Position numbers and translations under genes: made by a program. From Limnanthes douglasii subsp. nivea (taxonomy: Eukaryota; Streptophyta; Magnoliopsida; Brassicales; Limnanthaceae): DNA of 64,000 nt. Positions within the stretch are counted from its first letter, which is position 1. Every line of letters begins with the position of its first letter. A model generated the notes under the pieces. That model searched no databases. It saw nothing but the letters and a program-made list of their open reading frames with translations, and was not told the origin of the DNA. The DNA lies in the NCBI GenBank assembly GCA_036936605.1, contig JAUPFV010000004.1, positions 92,530,334 to 92,594,333 on the forward strand, given 5' to 3'. Of the stretch, positions 1-10,127 are shown in pieces.

Positions 1-2064
1 CTCTACTTGCATTTGCAAGATCTCCGGAATCGACATTTTGTCGTAGTACGACAAATCAGGGATCATGCAAAGTTGCTCGAACGTGTAGGAAAATGGACGA
101 GAAATGTTGACCTTTGGACGCTCCTCTACAAGCGCCCTTTGCTGGCTGGACTTAGCTCCTTTATCGCCATCCTTGTTCTTCTCAGTACCTTCTACTGAGG
201 GTGTTAGATTTTCCACCGTAGAACTAAGAACCAACTACTTTGTTTTTTTCTGTGCGGGCTGAGGGTGTCGTTTTCTTTTTCTGAGCACAAATCTCATTTT
301 CTGTTCCGTCCTCCACTAGATCGATTAGCTCTTCAAAAACTTGTGGATTTTGTTCCTCGTCAACTTATGTTATTGTTGGGTTGGGAGGACATGTTATATC
401 CTCGGAAGTAGCTTCAACACCATCATCCTCTTCATCTCTAAGCTGTAATCTCCTCGTGCTTAAGGAAATAACGTCCATAATCACCTTTTGCTTTTTGTTC
501 CTTCGTGTATCAAGTGCACCAGAGAGAGTCTCCTTGTCATCCTCCTCTCTTTCTGCTTGGACCTTATTGGGTTGAGCAGCTTCAGGCACCTTCGGTGCTT
601 CTTTTTCAGTTTGCTCGACAATCTTTCTTTTGTTTTTTGCAGCATCGTTCCCTTTCTCGCAAGAAAGAGCATGAGCAGAGGACGAATTCCCAGCTTCACC
701 AACTTTTTGGGTTACTTGAGGTACTGCCAGCCAGATGTCGGCGTTGTTCATCTACTGACACTGATCAAAGGGTTCACGTAGTTCAGCGGTCTCCCTTCTT
801 TCCACCATCTCTGGTTAGACAGTTCACCTGAAAGAAAGACAGATATAATATTGTACAAGAGGTCGTGCAAGTTTTTATCTCCTGCAAGCTAACATTACTT
901 ACAATGTTTCTTCCATTTTCTTTCTAGCTGAAGGTTTAAGGTGGGGGTGTTATGTTCCCAGTTACCCGACACAAAAATGAAGGAGTTCTTCCAGTTTCTA
1001 TCAGAGGAAGGGAGTTCAACAAATTACTTAACCCCTTTAAAGTGGGTGTAAAATAAAGGGGTCTTTGCCAATTTGGTTACATCAGTACCGGATAGTAGGT
1101 CTGCCAAGTATATTTTAGTACTAAGCAAGCGTGAGCTAAGCACAACGCTAAGCAATAGCCTCCAATCATTCGCATATATTTGAGTAGGGCAGATGCCGAG
1201 CATACTAAAATAATCACGAATGAGTTCGGGCAGTGGCAACCTCAGCCCGCAGTCAAATAAGGTAGTAAAAAGGAAGTTTTCCGTTTCTTGTGTATGATAG
1301 GGATGTTCGCCTATACTGGGAGCCCTAATAGTCACATCCTCAGGGATGTTACATCTTTCACTGAGGATGGCAATTCCATCGTCCTCTAAATTAGTGTACT
1401 TATGGGCTATTTGCGAGAAATAGTTTTCTAAATCACTGATGTCTTCATATAAGGGCTCTAAAATTTTGGCAGCTTTAGTATTCGTTACCCTTTTTAGTTC
1501 TATGGTTTTTCTATAAACTGCAATTAAGTAAGGATATGTATCAGAATGATTATAGCTGGTGAGGGAAAACGATTCAATTTTGGGGAAACGCCTACTGATA
1601 AGAAGTTCGAAACCTTAAATCTATGGTTCTCTCAAGCGTTCAACGATAAGTGTTTATTTGATAAGAAATAAGTTACCCGAGTAATGTTGAAGATGATGAT
1701 AGCAAGCGCCTTGGTTAAAGATGGAGAGAGTTTTTCAGCAAAGTTGAAGCGAAGAATTTTTGAATTTGGTGATTTTTTCTAACAAAAAAATACAATAAGT
1801 GTTTGAGTGACTATACGGTTTTCCAAATGGAAAGGTGATGTCATTAATTGTTTGAAAGTTGTGCCAAAAAAATGAATCGCCAAATGGTGTCTCCAAGAAA
1901 CGACGATGTCAGAAACCGTCACAGTTGCATCGCCGACACGTGTCAGAAAGAACCAGTCGCGAGAAGGTTCGAATCACCACGCGAATAAGTATGGAATTTA
2001 ATTAGTATTTTAATTTACAGGCTTATTAATATTTTTAATAAACCTATAAACTAGGGGGTAGCCC
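1..2064 (+). mobile_element. Tat-3: 3' internal part of a Tat-type Ty3/gypsy retrotransposon (truncated by window edge)
   Basis: The segment holds a minus-strand ORF relic matching the antisense ORFs of the two better-preserved Tat elements further along (24.7-27.6 kb and 53.9-56.3 kb). It ends in a purine-rich tract just before a TG, the same layout as the 3' ends of Tat-1 and Tat-2 (..GCTAC|TGAT there, ..GTAGCCC|TGAT here). Orientation is therefore plus, with gag-pol and the 5' LTR lying left of the window. Positions 199-364, 752-1023 and 1800-2064 show no separate gene. Assignment rests on the shared antisense domain and end structure; the missing left half prevents an LTR comparison. Confidence 0.65.
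365..1790 (-). pseudogene. Antisense ORF (aORF) relic of Tat-3, plant gypsy-type 'transposase-associated' domain
   Basis: Reading on the minus strand, 1335-1024 encodes a stretch with the pattern ..F.TTLFDCGLRLPLPELI.. followed by ..LGICPTQIYANDWRLL... This lines up with the aORFs of Tat-1 (..LLNWGLR.. then LSLNAWYSLL) and Tat-2 (FNWGSRLPLDPKIV then LTLNAWYTLM). In-frame sequence continues upstream to about 1420 (..ILSERCNIPEDVTIRAP..). After a stop the FIFVSGNWE-like block (about 1000-950) matches FLFISGPWE in Tat-1. A lysine/glutamate-rich low-complexity part lies at 751-365. The domain is the one usually annotated in plants as putative gypsy-type transposon protein; its function is unknown. 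Several stops and frame changes make this a relic. Confidence 0.6.
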
Positions 2065-2705
2065 TGATAGGGGGGGTCCCCAAATAAGTACGAGCACGAG
2101 CAGGAGGATCGTGAATTTGGATTAGGGCAAGCAATGAAGAAAAGGACAAGTTATACAGCATTGACAAACTCGAAGGCAGATCGAGCTCGAAGAAAAATAC
2201 AACGTTGACAAGCTCGAAAGCAGACCGAGCTCAAAGGAAGATCAAGCTCAAAGGCAGATCGAGCTCGAAGACAAATACAACGTTGATGAGCTCAAAGGCA
2301 GAGCGAGCTCGACGGCATCAGGGGAATAGTCTATCGACCAGATTAGGGACACGATGGACATATGATTAAGATTGAGTGCGAACTTAAAGAGGATAAGTTG
2401 AACATATGATCAGTGAGCTCGAGCTCTACATCGTTAGACTTGATCACGTTTAAGGAGTGGCCCAGCTTGGCTTAAAGTGTGGATTAGGCTGAGCGTTTTC
2501 TTACTTGTTATGTAACACACGTTTTGACTCTTGAGTCAAACCATTTTTGTTATTTGTTCCACAATTATAGGGATAATGATGTTAGTGGGTTAGTGGTGCT
2601 TAAAGCGCGAACATATGTAACTGCCCACTAATTTGTACATTATACATAGGAAGGACCTATCTATGAATAAATGGATCTTTTTTCGGCTTATCTCTTTCTT
2701 GACTA
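2065..2705 (+). repeat. Probable 3' LTR of Tat-3
   Basis: It begins TGATAGGGGG directly after a purine tract, as the LTRs of Tat-1 (TGATGAG) and Tat-2 (TGATAAG) do. It contains no coding sequence, and copia protease sequence resumes on the other strand at about 2703, which bounds the right end. The partner LTR is outside the window, so the exact end (a CA at or near 2705-2720) and the TSD cannot be verified. Confidence 0.45.
2100..2320. repeat. GAGCTCGAAGGCAGATC-type short tandem repeats within the Tat-3 LTR
   Basis: The words GAGCTCGAAG, AGGCAGATCGAGCTC and AAATACAACGTTGA recur several times between 2160 and 2310 with spacings of roughly 24 and 46-70 bp. This gives an imperfect higher-order repeat inside the LTR. 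No coding potential is seen. Confidence 0.6.
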
Positions 2706-4153
2706 AAACTTTAAAGACATTACTGTGGTAGAACTTGTTATTCCCATAACAAATATTTCACTATTTCTAACCGTAATATAATTCTTATTATTGTCGCTAA
2801 TGTTTTGATTCATAAGACTGGAATTTCTAATGACATGATGACTAACATCACTGTCAGTATACGAAGATGATTCTCCCCCATATTCTGGGTGTAGCCATGT
2901 ACATTCCATGATATCTGTCATTTCTTGATTAATCATTAAGTATTTTTTCATGTAAGTATGATCATCCTTAAAGTAGCATAAAACTCTTGAATGACCATAT
3001 CTTGCACATATATGACATGTAGGTCTAGAAGTTGAAAACCTTCCTTCTCTGTCACCTCTATATCATCTTCCTCTAAAATTATTTAGAGTATTAATTATGT
3101 ATCTAATTCTTCTTCCTTATTATATGAGATAGTTTATGTTTTGAACTCTATAGTTGTTATTGTTTTGAGTTGTGTTTTTTTGTTTGTATTAAGGATAATT
3201 GGTTGATGCCAATTTTAGATTAACTATTTCAACGTGTAAGCTATTAAGTTGATTTAATCTACTTTCAAAAGTTAGTAAAGTAATTTATAGATCCATTTAA
3301 TTATTTATATATTTATCAGTTTGGCTCACCACTATTTGTGTATATTTATAGTCTAGACCAACTAGTACTTGACTCCATAGATCATTAAGATATATAAGAC
3401 TAATAACAAGAGTAAAATTATCAATTATATTTTTAATTTGTCTAGAAATTCTTCTGTTGTTTGAGTAAAGTTTCTTGTTATTTAAAATTAACTTTTAAAG
3501 TAAGTGATCATAGATATGGTGTATGATCCTGAGAGTCTTGTTATTGCATCCGATATTATTTTGGAGGTTTCTCTTGCATCAACTGATCCACTATCTCAAT
3601 GCTCATGATATTGTAAAAGCATCTTACTAAGAGTTGGTTTGTCACTATCCAGTTTTTATTTTATGGATTTTTTTTCCGTTGTGTCTTCTTTTAGTTTAGT
3701 GATATATCTAGAAGGACATAGATTTTCAAAATTAATGAAGCCTCCAATTTTGTTTCCTCTAATGATAAGAAGAACCATAGTCGTCTAAAGTAAATAACTG
3801 GCTTTGTCAAGGTTTGTAAAATTTAAAAAATTATGTGATTATTTGGTAGTTTTTTGTTGCTAAGAAAATGTCCAATTGATAGCCTCTTTGTGCCAACTGA
3901 ACCTGAGTTGAAGATCAATTAGGTTTTTTTACTTTTTGTAAATAGTAGCCTCGATTGAAATGACATAAAATTAATTTTACTTATCGTTTAATCCGGTTAC
4001 ATATAAAGAATATTCTATTTCATTTTAGCAGTATAGTTATGTGTGTATTTTGTTGAATTTGTTGCAATTTTTGTTATTATGTTAAGGTGTGATTTTGTTA
4101 TACTAGAAGAAAAACCATATGCTGATTTTGTTTAGATTGTGCTTTGTTAAAAA

Positions 4154-4260
4154 ATTAGGATATGAAAAATGTGTAAGGCTAGCGCTGATTAAAAAAAACT
4201 CAGCTAAACAAAACACAATAGTTACGTAAACAAATTAGGATATGAAAAATGTGCAAGGCT
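4154..4260. repeat. Pair of 27-bp direct repeats about 80 bp apart
   Basis: The string ATTAGGATATGAAAAATGTG then (T/C)AAGGCT occurs at about 4154-4180 and again at about 4234-4260. The DNA between carries an imperfect inverted match (GATTTTGTTTAG..ATTGTG against CTAAACAAAACACAAT). This may be a small duplication or a decayed foldback insertion in the copia 5' untranslated region. Confidence 0.45.
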
Positions 4261-4264
4261 CTTT

Positions 4265-4276
4265 GTTCTGATACCC
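4265..4276 (-). other. Copia-type primer-binding site (initiator-Met tRNA), degenerate
   Basis: Minus strand GGGTATCAGAAC differs at two positions from the TGGTATCAGAGC site complementary to the initiator tRNA-Met 3' end used by many plant copia elements. It is correctly placed upstream (minus sense) of the gag relic. Confidence 0.5.
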
Positions 4277-4284
4277 CTAAGTTT

Positions 4285-4745
4285 CAGCATGTAATGTTCA
4301 TGCACTTAAGTTCTAGAAATAAATTCCCTACATCTACGTTTGAACAAGTTATGTTCCCGCACTTAGGTTCAAGTAGTTCTGAGACCTAAGTTCCAGCCCA
4401 ACTTTAGCACTTAAGTTACAACTATAACACTTAAGTTCTAGCTTCATGACTTAAGCTCCAATTTCAACACTTAAGTTATAGCCTATTCACTTAAGTTCAA
4501 GCTTTATCCTCAACACTTAAGTCATAACTTCAGTACTTAAGTTCCATCAAAACTTCAACACTTAAGTTCCAACAAATTTTCTTTCATTTAAGTTATAGCA
4601 GAGCTTATACAATTAAGTTCTAGCAGTTCATTCTGCACTTAAGTTCCAGTAGTTCCTTCTACACTTAAGTTCCAACATAGCTTATGCACTTAAGTTCCAA
4701 AAGACTTTTCATCACTTAAGTTTCAACCTTTTAAGTTTAAATATT
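4285..4745. repeat. Degenerate array of CACTTAAGTTCCA motifs
   Basis: About twenty copies of the palindromic core ACTTAAGT, usually in CACTTAAGTTC(C/T)A(A/G), recur every 20-35 bp with variable spacers. There is no coding potential on either strand. The block sits where an LTR of one of the adjoining minus-strand copia relics should be. Confidence 0.7.
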
Positions 4746-5010
4746 TAAAGTTTCAACCCTTTAAATTTTCAACTTCAACGGTTCATGTTTCAGTAACTTT
4801 GAGCTTATATTTAACCATTATCTACTTGGGTTTATAGTGACTTCAGTATCCATTGCCCCGATGCTTCAACTATACAACAAATGTATCTTGTCCATATACA
4901 TCCATGAATTGATCAAGTACCTTGAAATATGTGAATTTTGAGGAGGCGGTTTCCCACAATATATGAGTCTCATGACCTTCTTCATATAAAAAATGCAGTA
5001 ATAACATCCA
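4745..5010. repeat. Copy 1 of a diverged about 270-bp direct repeat (possible LTR)
   Basis: The stretch from CCCTTTAAATTTTCAACTTC through CATCCATGAATTGATCAAGTA is recognisably repeated at 10230-10510 (CCTTTTAAATTTTCAATTTC, CATCCATGACTAAATCAAGT). The two copies have the same orientation and flank copia relic B plus the tandem LTR array. They could be the two LTR ends of relic B, or an older duplication. Confidence 0.45.
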
Positions 5011-5676
5011 TCCAATATAATTTAATTTAAAACGAGCAACACTTGACATCCAACTACCATAATATCCTTGTTTCTCTTTAGTTTGAATATCTGAAACATT
5101 TGAACAATCAACCTCCCAACCAATGACAAACCCCTGCAATAGTTGAAATTCCTATGAAAAAATTGAACCTATACCAAGCCTGAAACTAATTACCGCAGAA
5201 GTATCATTTGCTTCACTTTTATGTTCAAACTTCATCTCAACTTCAGATCCACCTTGCAATAATATATATAATATTAACCTTTGTGATTACGATCTTTCAA
5301 CTCCACCGAATACCACATCCATGTTAATTAAGGTCTTATCATTCCAATTATCCAAGAGGCTCATATTGACGATGGGTACAATTTTCTTAACAACTTCTGC
5401 AAACAATCTCTTGCTTGTTCCAACTTTCATAAGCATACTTCTTACTCTCTTAAGTAAGGTTCAATTCCTATTCTCAACTATTCCATGTCTCAGAGTATTC
5501 TCAAGATTATGTGCATAAAAATACCAAGTTTAGAATAATAGTTATAAGGAATGGTTCATTCACAAGCTTTAAACCATTATCAGTTTTTAACTTCTTCAAA
5601 TACTTATCATAATGATTCTCTACAAGCTTCTTCTAATATATAGGTATTGAACCACTGCTTGGTAAAACCACTCACA

Positions 5677-5686
5677 TCACTATACA
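5677..5686. repeat. TSD of the foldback MITE (left copy)
   Basis: TCACTATACA is repeated exactly at 6113-6122 immediately outside the right arm. Confidence 0.9.
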
Positions 5687-6112
5687 GGCTTTGAACAGTA
5701 CATCGTCCCTCGACTATCGCGTTTGGTGGCAGATAGTCCCTTGACTTTCAAATGTCCGTTGACAGTCCCTGGACTATCGCGTTTGGATAAAGTTAGTCCA
5801 CCAGATCATCTGATTCATGAGAGGCTGCCACCTGTCACCATAGTCCCCAGATTTTTGTATCACCACTAGTCCCTTGAGTTTAGTTTTTCGTAATATTCTA
5901 CATTTTGGGTTTGACCTAAACTCAAGGGACTAGCGGTGATACAAAAATTTGGGGACTATGGTGACAGGTGGCAGCCTCTCATGGATCAGAGGATCTGGTG
6001 GACTAACTTTATCCAAACGCGATAGTCCAGGGACTGTCAACGGACATTTGAAAGTCAAGGGACTATCAGCCACCAAACGTGATAGTCGAGGGAAGATTTA
6101 CTGTTCAATGCC
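5687..6112. mobile_element. Foldback MITE, Mutator-like (197-bp inverted arms, 10-bp TSD)
   Basis: The left arm 5687-5883 is the near-perfect reverse complement of the right arm 5916-6112, separated by a 32-nt loop. The termini are GGCTTTGAACAGT on the left and GGCATTGAACAGT read inward from the right. The element is flanked on both sides by TCACTATACA (5677-5686 and 6113-6122), a perfect 10-bp TSD in the size range made by Mutator-like transposases. It encodes no protein; open frames inside it are a by-product of the palindrome. Few arm mismatches suggest a fairly recent insertion compared with the host copia relic. A transcript would fold into a long hairpin. Confidence 0.9.
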
Positions 6113-6995
6113 TCACTATACACGTCATTCACTATAGATCCTTACAGAATTAAAACACCATTTATTCGATTAGCCTTCATAACAACTAGTGAGTATTGCA
6201 AGACCCTGAGTATGCTATCTTCACCCTTATACTTAAACCCTTCATCATATAACAATCTTATCGATAGAAGGTTCCGTTCAAATTTAAGGATTTACTTCAT
6301 ATTTGTTATGATTTTTTCAAGTATTATAGATAGCTTGAACCTTATAATCCATATTCCCTTCACAATACAGAGTTTGTCATTTCCTAACATTATCTTATCA
6401 TATTCAAACAATTTTATGTCTTCAAACCAATAAAGTTCATTAAAGCGCCAATATAATCATGATCATGATAAACCATTGAGGCCTCTCTAGCTTCAATTTT
6501 TTTTATAATCCGTCTTCTTCTTCTCAGAACAGTTGCTACTGATATGATCCTCCTTCTTGCATAACTAATATTTCACCTAGAATCGATAACCTTAATATTT
6601 TTGAAAAAATTCCATCAATTATCCTCACACTTAATCATTCTCCATCATAGTCACTTTTTAAAACATCATTTATCTGCAGATCTTTTGAATTCAGAGTAAT
6701 CTTCACTTCAGACATCGTAATAATTTTTTTACCATACAATATGGTGTCAACAAAGTGCTTATACACATTCGACAAAAAATCAAAAGGATAACAGCTATAT
6801 TCTCATTTTCGACCTTGACTTCAACCACAGTTCACATTAAAAATTATTTGATTAAAACCATCTAAGTATTTTCAAATCTCTAGATTACCATATTTTGCAA
6901 ACGTATGCATCTTCTTCTTGAAATACAATATATATTACAAATTTTTCTTCATGTAAATTACTTCTATCCTACATTAAATCCCCATGGTCGACTAA

Positions 6996-7330
6996 TGTAT
7001 CCTAAAAGCCCAAACAAAACCCTTGTTAATTTTATTTTATTTTATTCAAATATCTTATATTATTCAAATCAAACTTAATTGTATACAAAATTTATTTTAT
7101 TTTATTTTAAAACATTTATTTTATTTTCTTGTATTCTGATTTAGGGTTTTGAGTAGCTTTTATATAAAGTCTCACATGCCTTAAGTTTTCAATAAGTTTT
7201 TGGAATAATATATTTTTTATCTCTGAAAGTTTTAGTCTTTGTTACCCTTGGATTAGGGTTTCATCTATCATGTTACCCTCATATTAGGGTTTGATCTATC
7301 GTTGTTTATTTTCGTCATTCCGGTGCATCA
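6996..7330 (+). repeat. Array LTR 1
   Basis: Begins TGTATCCTAAAAGCC, ends GGTGCATCA, 335 bp. It includes ATTAGGGTTT words and a TTTATATAAAG TATA-like stretch at about 7160. The primer-binding site TGGTATGAGAG begins at 7333. Confidence 0.75.
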
Positions 7331-7845
7331 GTTGGTATGAGAGTCTTAGTTCCTACTACGGGGCAATAATGTTTTTGAATCTTGACTTCATCCATATATG
7401 GTCTAAAAGAGAGAACAACATCTATGTTCATGACGATTTGGAAGATCGTTTGGTATACAGGGACATACCAGGTATTTTGATGACGATCTTATTGAACGGT
7501 TACTGGAGGATTTTAAATTGACTACCAATCGCCAGATCAAGGAAAAACTTGCTTATCAAGATGTTGTCTCATGCTATGAAGAGTTTTTTTAAACCAATAT
7601 TTTTGGACATCGTGATGTTGTTTTCAGGCTATGAAAACGCTTTCGAAACCATTTTTTTCATCAACTGGCTAGCTTCAATATGACTTCTAATAAGGAACAC
7701 TCACGGAGAATTTATCTTTATTCTGATAAGGGCAAACATTATATTCCAATGTAACAATTAAAAAAATAAAAAATAATAGTTTTGGTTGTTGATGATATGA
7801 TATTGTGAATTCAAGGACAAATTCTTGTTAACCACCGAATGATAA
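7331..7845 (+). other. Array internal segment 1, gag-like remnant
   Basis: It begins with GT plus the primer-binding site. It holds short open stretches, with words such as FLNLDFI near the start and (in another frame) a charged R.LLEEFK....R.IKEKLAYRDVV block conserved in all four internals. No full retroviral domain can be recognised. It ends at the purine tract before 7846. Confidence 0.6.
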
Positions 7846-8097
7846 TGTAGCCCATAAGCTTAAACAAAAAACTTTCTAAATTTATTTTATTTTATTCAAA
7901 TATCTTATATTATTCAAATCAAATTGTATTAAGATTTTATTTTATTTGATTTTAAGGCATTTATTTTATTTCCTTGTATTCTGATTTAGGGTTTTGAGTA
8001 ACTTTTATATAAAGTCTCATATGTTTTAAGTTTTAAATAAGTTTTTGGAATAATATATTTTTTATCTTTGAAAGTTTCAGTATTTGTTACCATTGGC
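7846..8097 (+). repeat. Array LTR 2, 3' end deleted
   Basis: Begins TGTAGCCCATAAGC. The LTR breaks off at TTGTTACCATTGG and jumps directly into the internal sequence (GGTAGTTTTATGACGATCG), so the LTR 3' end, the primer site and the first part of the internal are missing. Confidence 0.7.
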
Positions 8098-8392
8098 CGG
8101 TAGTTTTATGACGATCGTATTAACCGGTTACTGGAGGAGTTTAAATTGGCTACTATCATCGGATCAAGGAGAAACTTGCTTTTCGAGATGTTGTTTCATG
8201 CTATGAAGAGGTTTTTTAAACCAATATTTTTGGACATCGAGATGTGGTTTTTAGGCTATGAAAAGGCTTTCGAAACCAAAAAAAATTCATCAACTGGATG
8301 GCTTCACTATGACTTTGAATAAGGAACACTCAAGAATAATTTATCTTTATTTTCATAAGGTCAATAATTATAATTCCCAATGAAACAATTAA

Positions 8393-8436
<44 letters not shown>

Positions 8437-8496
8437 TTGTTTATGGTATGGTGCTGTGAATTCGATGACGAATCATGATCAACCATAAGAGGATGA
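8098..8496 (+). other. Array internal segment 2 (5' truncated)
   Basis: It has the same internal sequence as the other units but lacks the primer site and gag-like start. It contains a (AT)19 microsatellite at 8397-8434 not present in the other units and ends AAGAGGATGA before the next LTR. Confidence 0.65.
8397..8434. repeat. (AT)19 microsatellite
   Basis: An uninterrupted AT dinucleotide run of 38 bp inside array unit 2. Confidence 0.95.
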
Positions 8497-8819
8497 TGTA
8501 GCCGAGAATCTTAAACAAAAATATTTTTTAATTTAACTGCATTTTATTCAAATATCTTATATTATTCAAATCTAATTGGATTAAGATTTTATTTTATTTT
8601 AAGAAAATTATTTTATTTCCTTGTATTTTAATTTAGGGTTTTGAGTAGATTTTATATAAAGTGTCATATGCCTTAAGTTTTAAATAATTTTGGAATAATA
8701 TTTTTTTATCTCTAAAAGTTTTAGTCTTTGTTACCCTTGGATTAGGGTTCCATTTATCATGTTACCCTCGGATTAGGGTTTCATCCATTGTTGTTTATTT
8801 TCATCATTCCGCTGCATCA
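8497..8819 (+). repeat. Array LTR 3
   Basis: Begins TGTAGCCGAGAATC, ends GCTGCATCA, 323 bp. TGGTATGAGAGCC follows after two bases. Confidence 0.75.
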
Positions 8820-9338
8820 GTTGGTATGAGAGCCTGAATTCCTGCTATGGGGCAAGCATGATTCTGAATCTTGACTTTATCGATTCATAGTCTAAAGGAG
8901 AGAACAAAATCTATGGTCATGACGATCTGGAAGATCGTTTAGTATACGTGAACATACCAGGTGTTTCAAAGATGATCGTATTGACCGGTTATTGGATGAG
9001 TTTAAATTGGCTACCAATCGTCGGATCAAGGAGAAACTTTCTTGTCGAGATGTTGTCTTAGGCTATGAAGAGGTTTTTGAAACCAATATTATTGGACATC
9101 GAGATGTTGTTTTTAAGCTATAAAAAGGTTTTCGAAACCAATTTTTTTCATCAACTGGATGGCTTCACTGTGACTTTGAATAAGGAACGCTCAAGAAGAA
9201 TTTATCTTTATTCTCATAAAGTCAACAATTATAATTCCCGATGTAACAATTAAAATGAACAAAATAAAATATGTTTGGTTGTTGATGCTATGGTGCTGTG
9301 AAATCGAGGAAGAATTCTTGTAAACCAAGGGAGGATGA

Positions 9339-9612
9339 TGTAGCCCAGAAGCCTAAATAAAAATATATTTTATTTTATTTTATTTTATTTTAAGACATTT
9401 ATTTTATTTCCTTGTATTCTGATTTGGGGTTTTGAGAAGCTATTATATAAAGCCTCGTATGCTTTAAATTTTAAATAAGTTTTTGGAATAATATATTTTT
9501 TATCTCTGAAAGCTGAGTATTTGTTACTATTGGATTAGGGTTTCATATATCATGTTACCCTTGGATTAGGGTTTCATTTATCGCTGTTTATTTTTGTAAT
9601 CATGTTGCATCA
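9339..9612 (+). repeat. Array LTR 4 (internally shortened)
   Basis: Begins TGTAGCCCAGAAGCC, ends GTTGCATCA, 274 bp. It lacks the TATTCAAATATCTTATATT block present in LTRs 1-3 and 5. AGGTATGAGAGCC follows. Confidence 0.75.
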
Positions 9613-10127
9613 GTAGGTATGAGAGCCTTAGTTTGTACTACGGGACAAACATGTTTCTGAATCTTGATTTCATTGACTCATTCAATTCATGGTCTAAAGA
9701 AGAGAACACCATCTATGTTCATGACGATCTCGAAAATCGTTTGGTATGCGGGGATACACTATGTGTTTCGATGACAATTGTATTGACCGATTACTGGAGG
9801 AGTTTAAATTTTCTACCAATCGTCGGATCAAAGAGAAACTTGCTTATCGAGATGTTGTCTTAGGCTATAAAGAGGTTTTTGAAACCAATATTTTTGGATA
9901 TCGAGATGTTGTTTTCAAGCTATTGAAAGGCTGTCGAAACCAATTTTTTCATCAACTGGATGGCTTCACTGTGACATCGAATAAGAAACACTCAAGAATA
10001 ATTTATCTTTATTCGCATAAGGTCAACAATTATAATTCCCAATGTAACAAATAAAAAATATAAGTGGTTGTTGATAATATGGTGTTGTGAATTCGAGGAC
10101 GAATTCTTGTCAACCAAGGGAGGATGA
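9613..10127 (+). other. Array internal segment 4, longest open frame
   Basis: The internal part holds an open stretch (9746-10054) with the conserved block R.LLEEFK....R.IKEKLAYRDVV and a near duplicate of the V(F/L).Y.EVFETN motif shortly after. It ends AAGGGAGGATGA. I do not recognise a named family beyond a gag-like appearance. Confidence 0.55.

Larger units (their letters stand above)
2703..4276 (-). pseudogene. Copia relic A: gag zinc knuckle and protease start (Ty1-copia)
   Basis: On the minus strand a canonical CX2CX4HX4C knuckle (C-HI-C-ARYG-H-SRVL-C) lies at 3017-2976. It is followed in frame by about 90 residues leading to TDSDVSHHV, matching the copia protease signature DSGASHH but with the Gly and Ala replaced, so the active site is lost. 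Upstream (3700-3100) minus-strand fragments such as ISDAITRLSGSY and LWSQVLVGLDYKY resemble copia Gag of the UBN2 type. The protease is cut off near 2703 where Tat-3 begins, so Tat-3 inserted into this older element. A primer-binding-like site at 4276-4265 marks the 5' end. Confidence 0.7.
4870..6990 (-). pseudogene. Copia relic B: gag knuckle, GAG-pre-integrase and integrase (Ty1-copia)
   Basis: On the minus strand, in 5' to 3' order: a degenerate zinc knuckle (CKKEDHISSNC, about 6565-6515); a GAG-pre-integrase region (about 6440-6130) with KIMLGNDKLCIVKGI, ERNLLSIRLLYDEGF and SLVVMKANRINGV; then integrase core pieces YLKKLKTDNG (about 5600), VENRNRTLLKR-like sequence and VRSMLMKVGTSKRLFAEVV (about 5460-5370). 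The order zinc knuckle, pre-integrase, integrase is that of Ty1-copia. Many stops and shifts are present. A foldback MITE at 5687-6112 interrupts it just before the integrase. The minus-strand ORF at 5139-4870 follows it, and I do not recognise its product. Confidence 0.7.

Noticed and set aside
365..831. Several plus-strand frames rich in Leu, Phe and Ser
   Set aside because: They are reverse-strand shadows of the Lys/Glu-rich antisense ORF of Tat-3.
5949..6137. 62-codon open frame
   Set aside because: It lies in the right arm of the foldback MITE and mirrors the left arm; not a gene.
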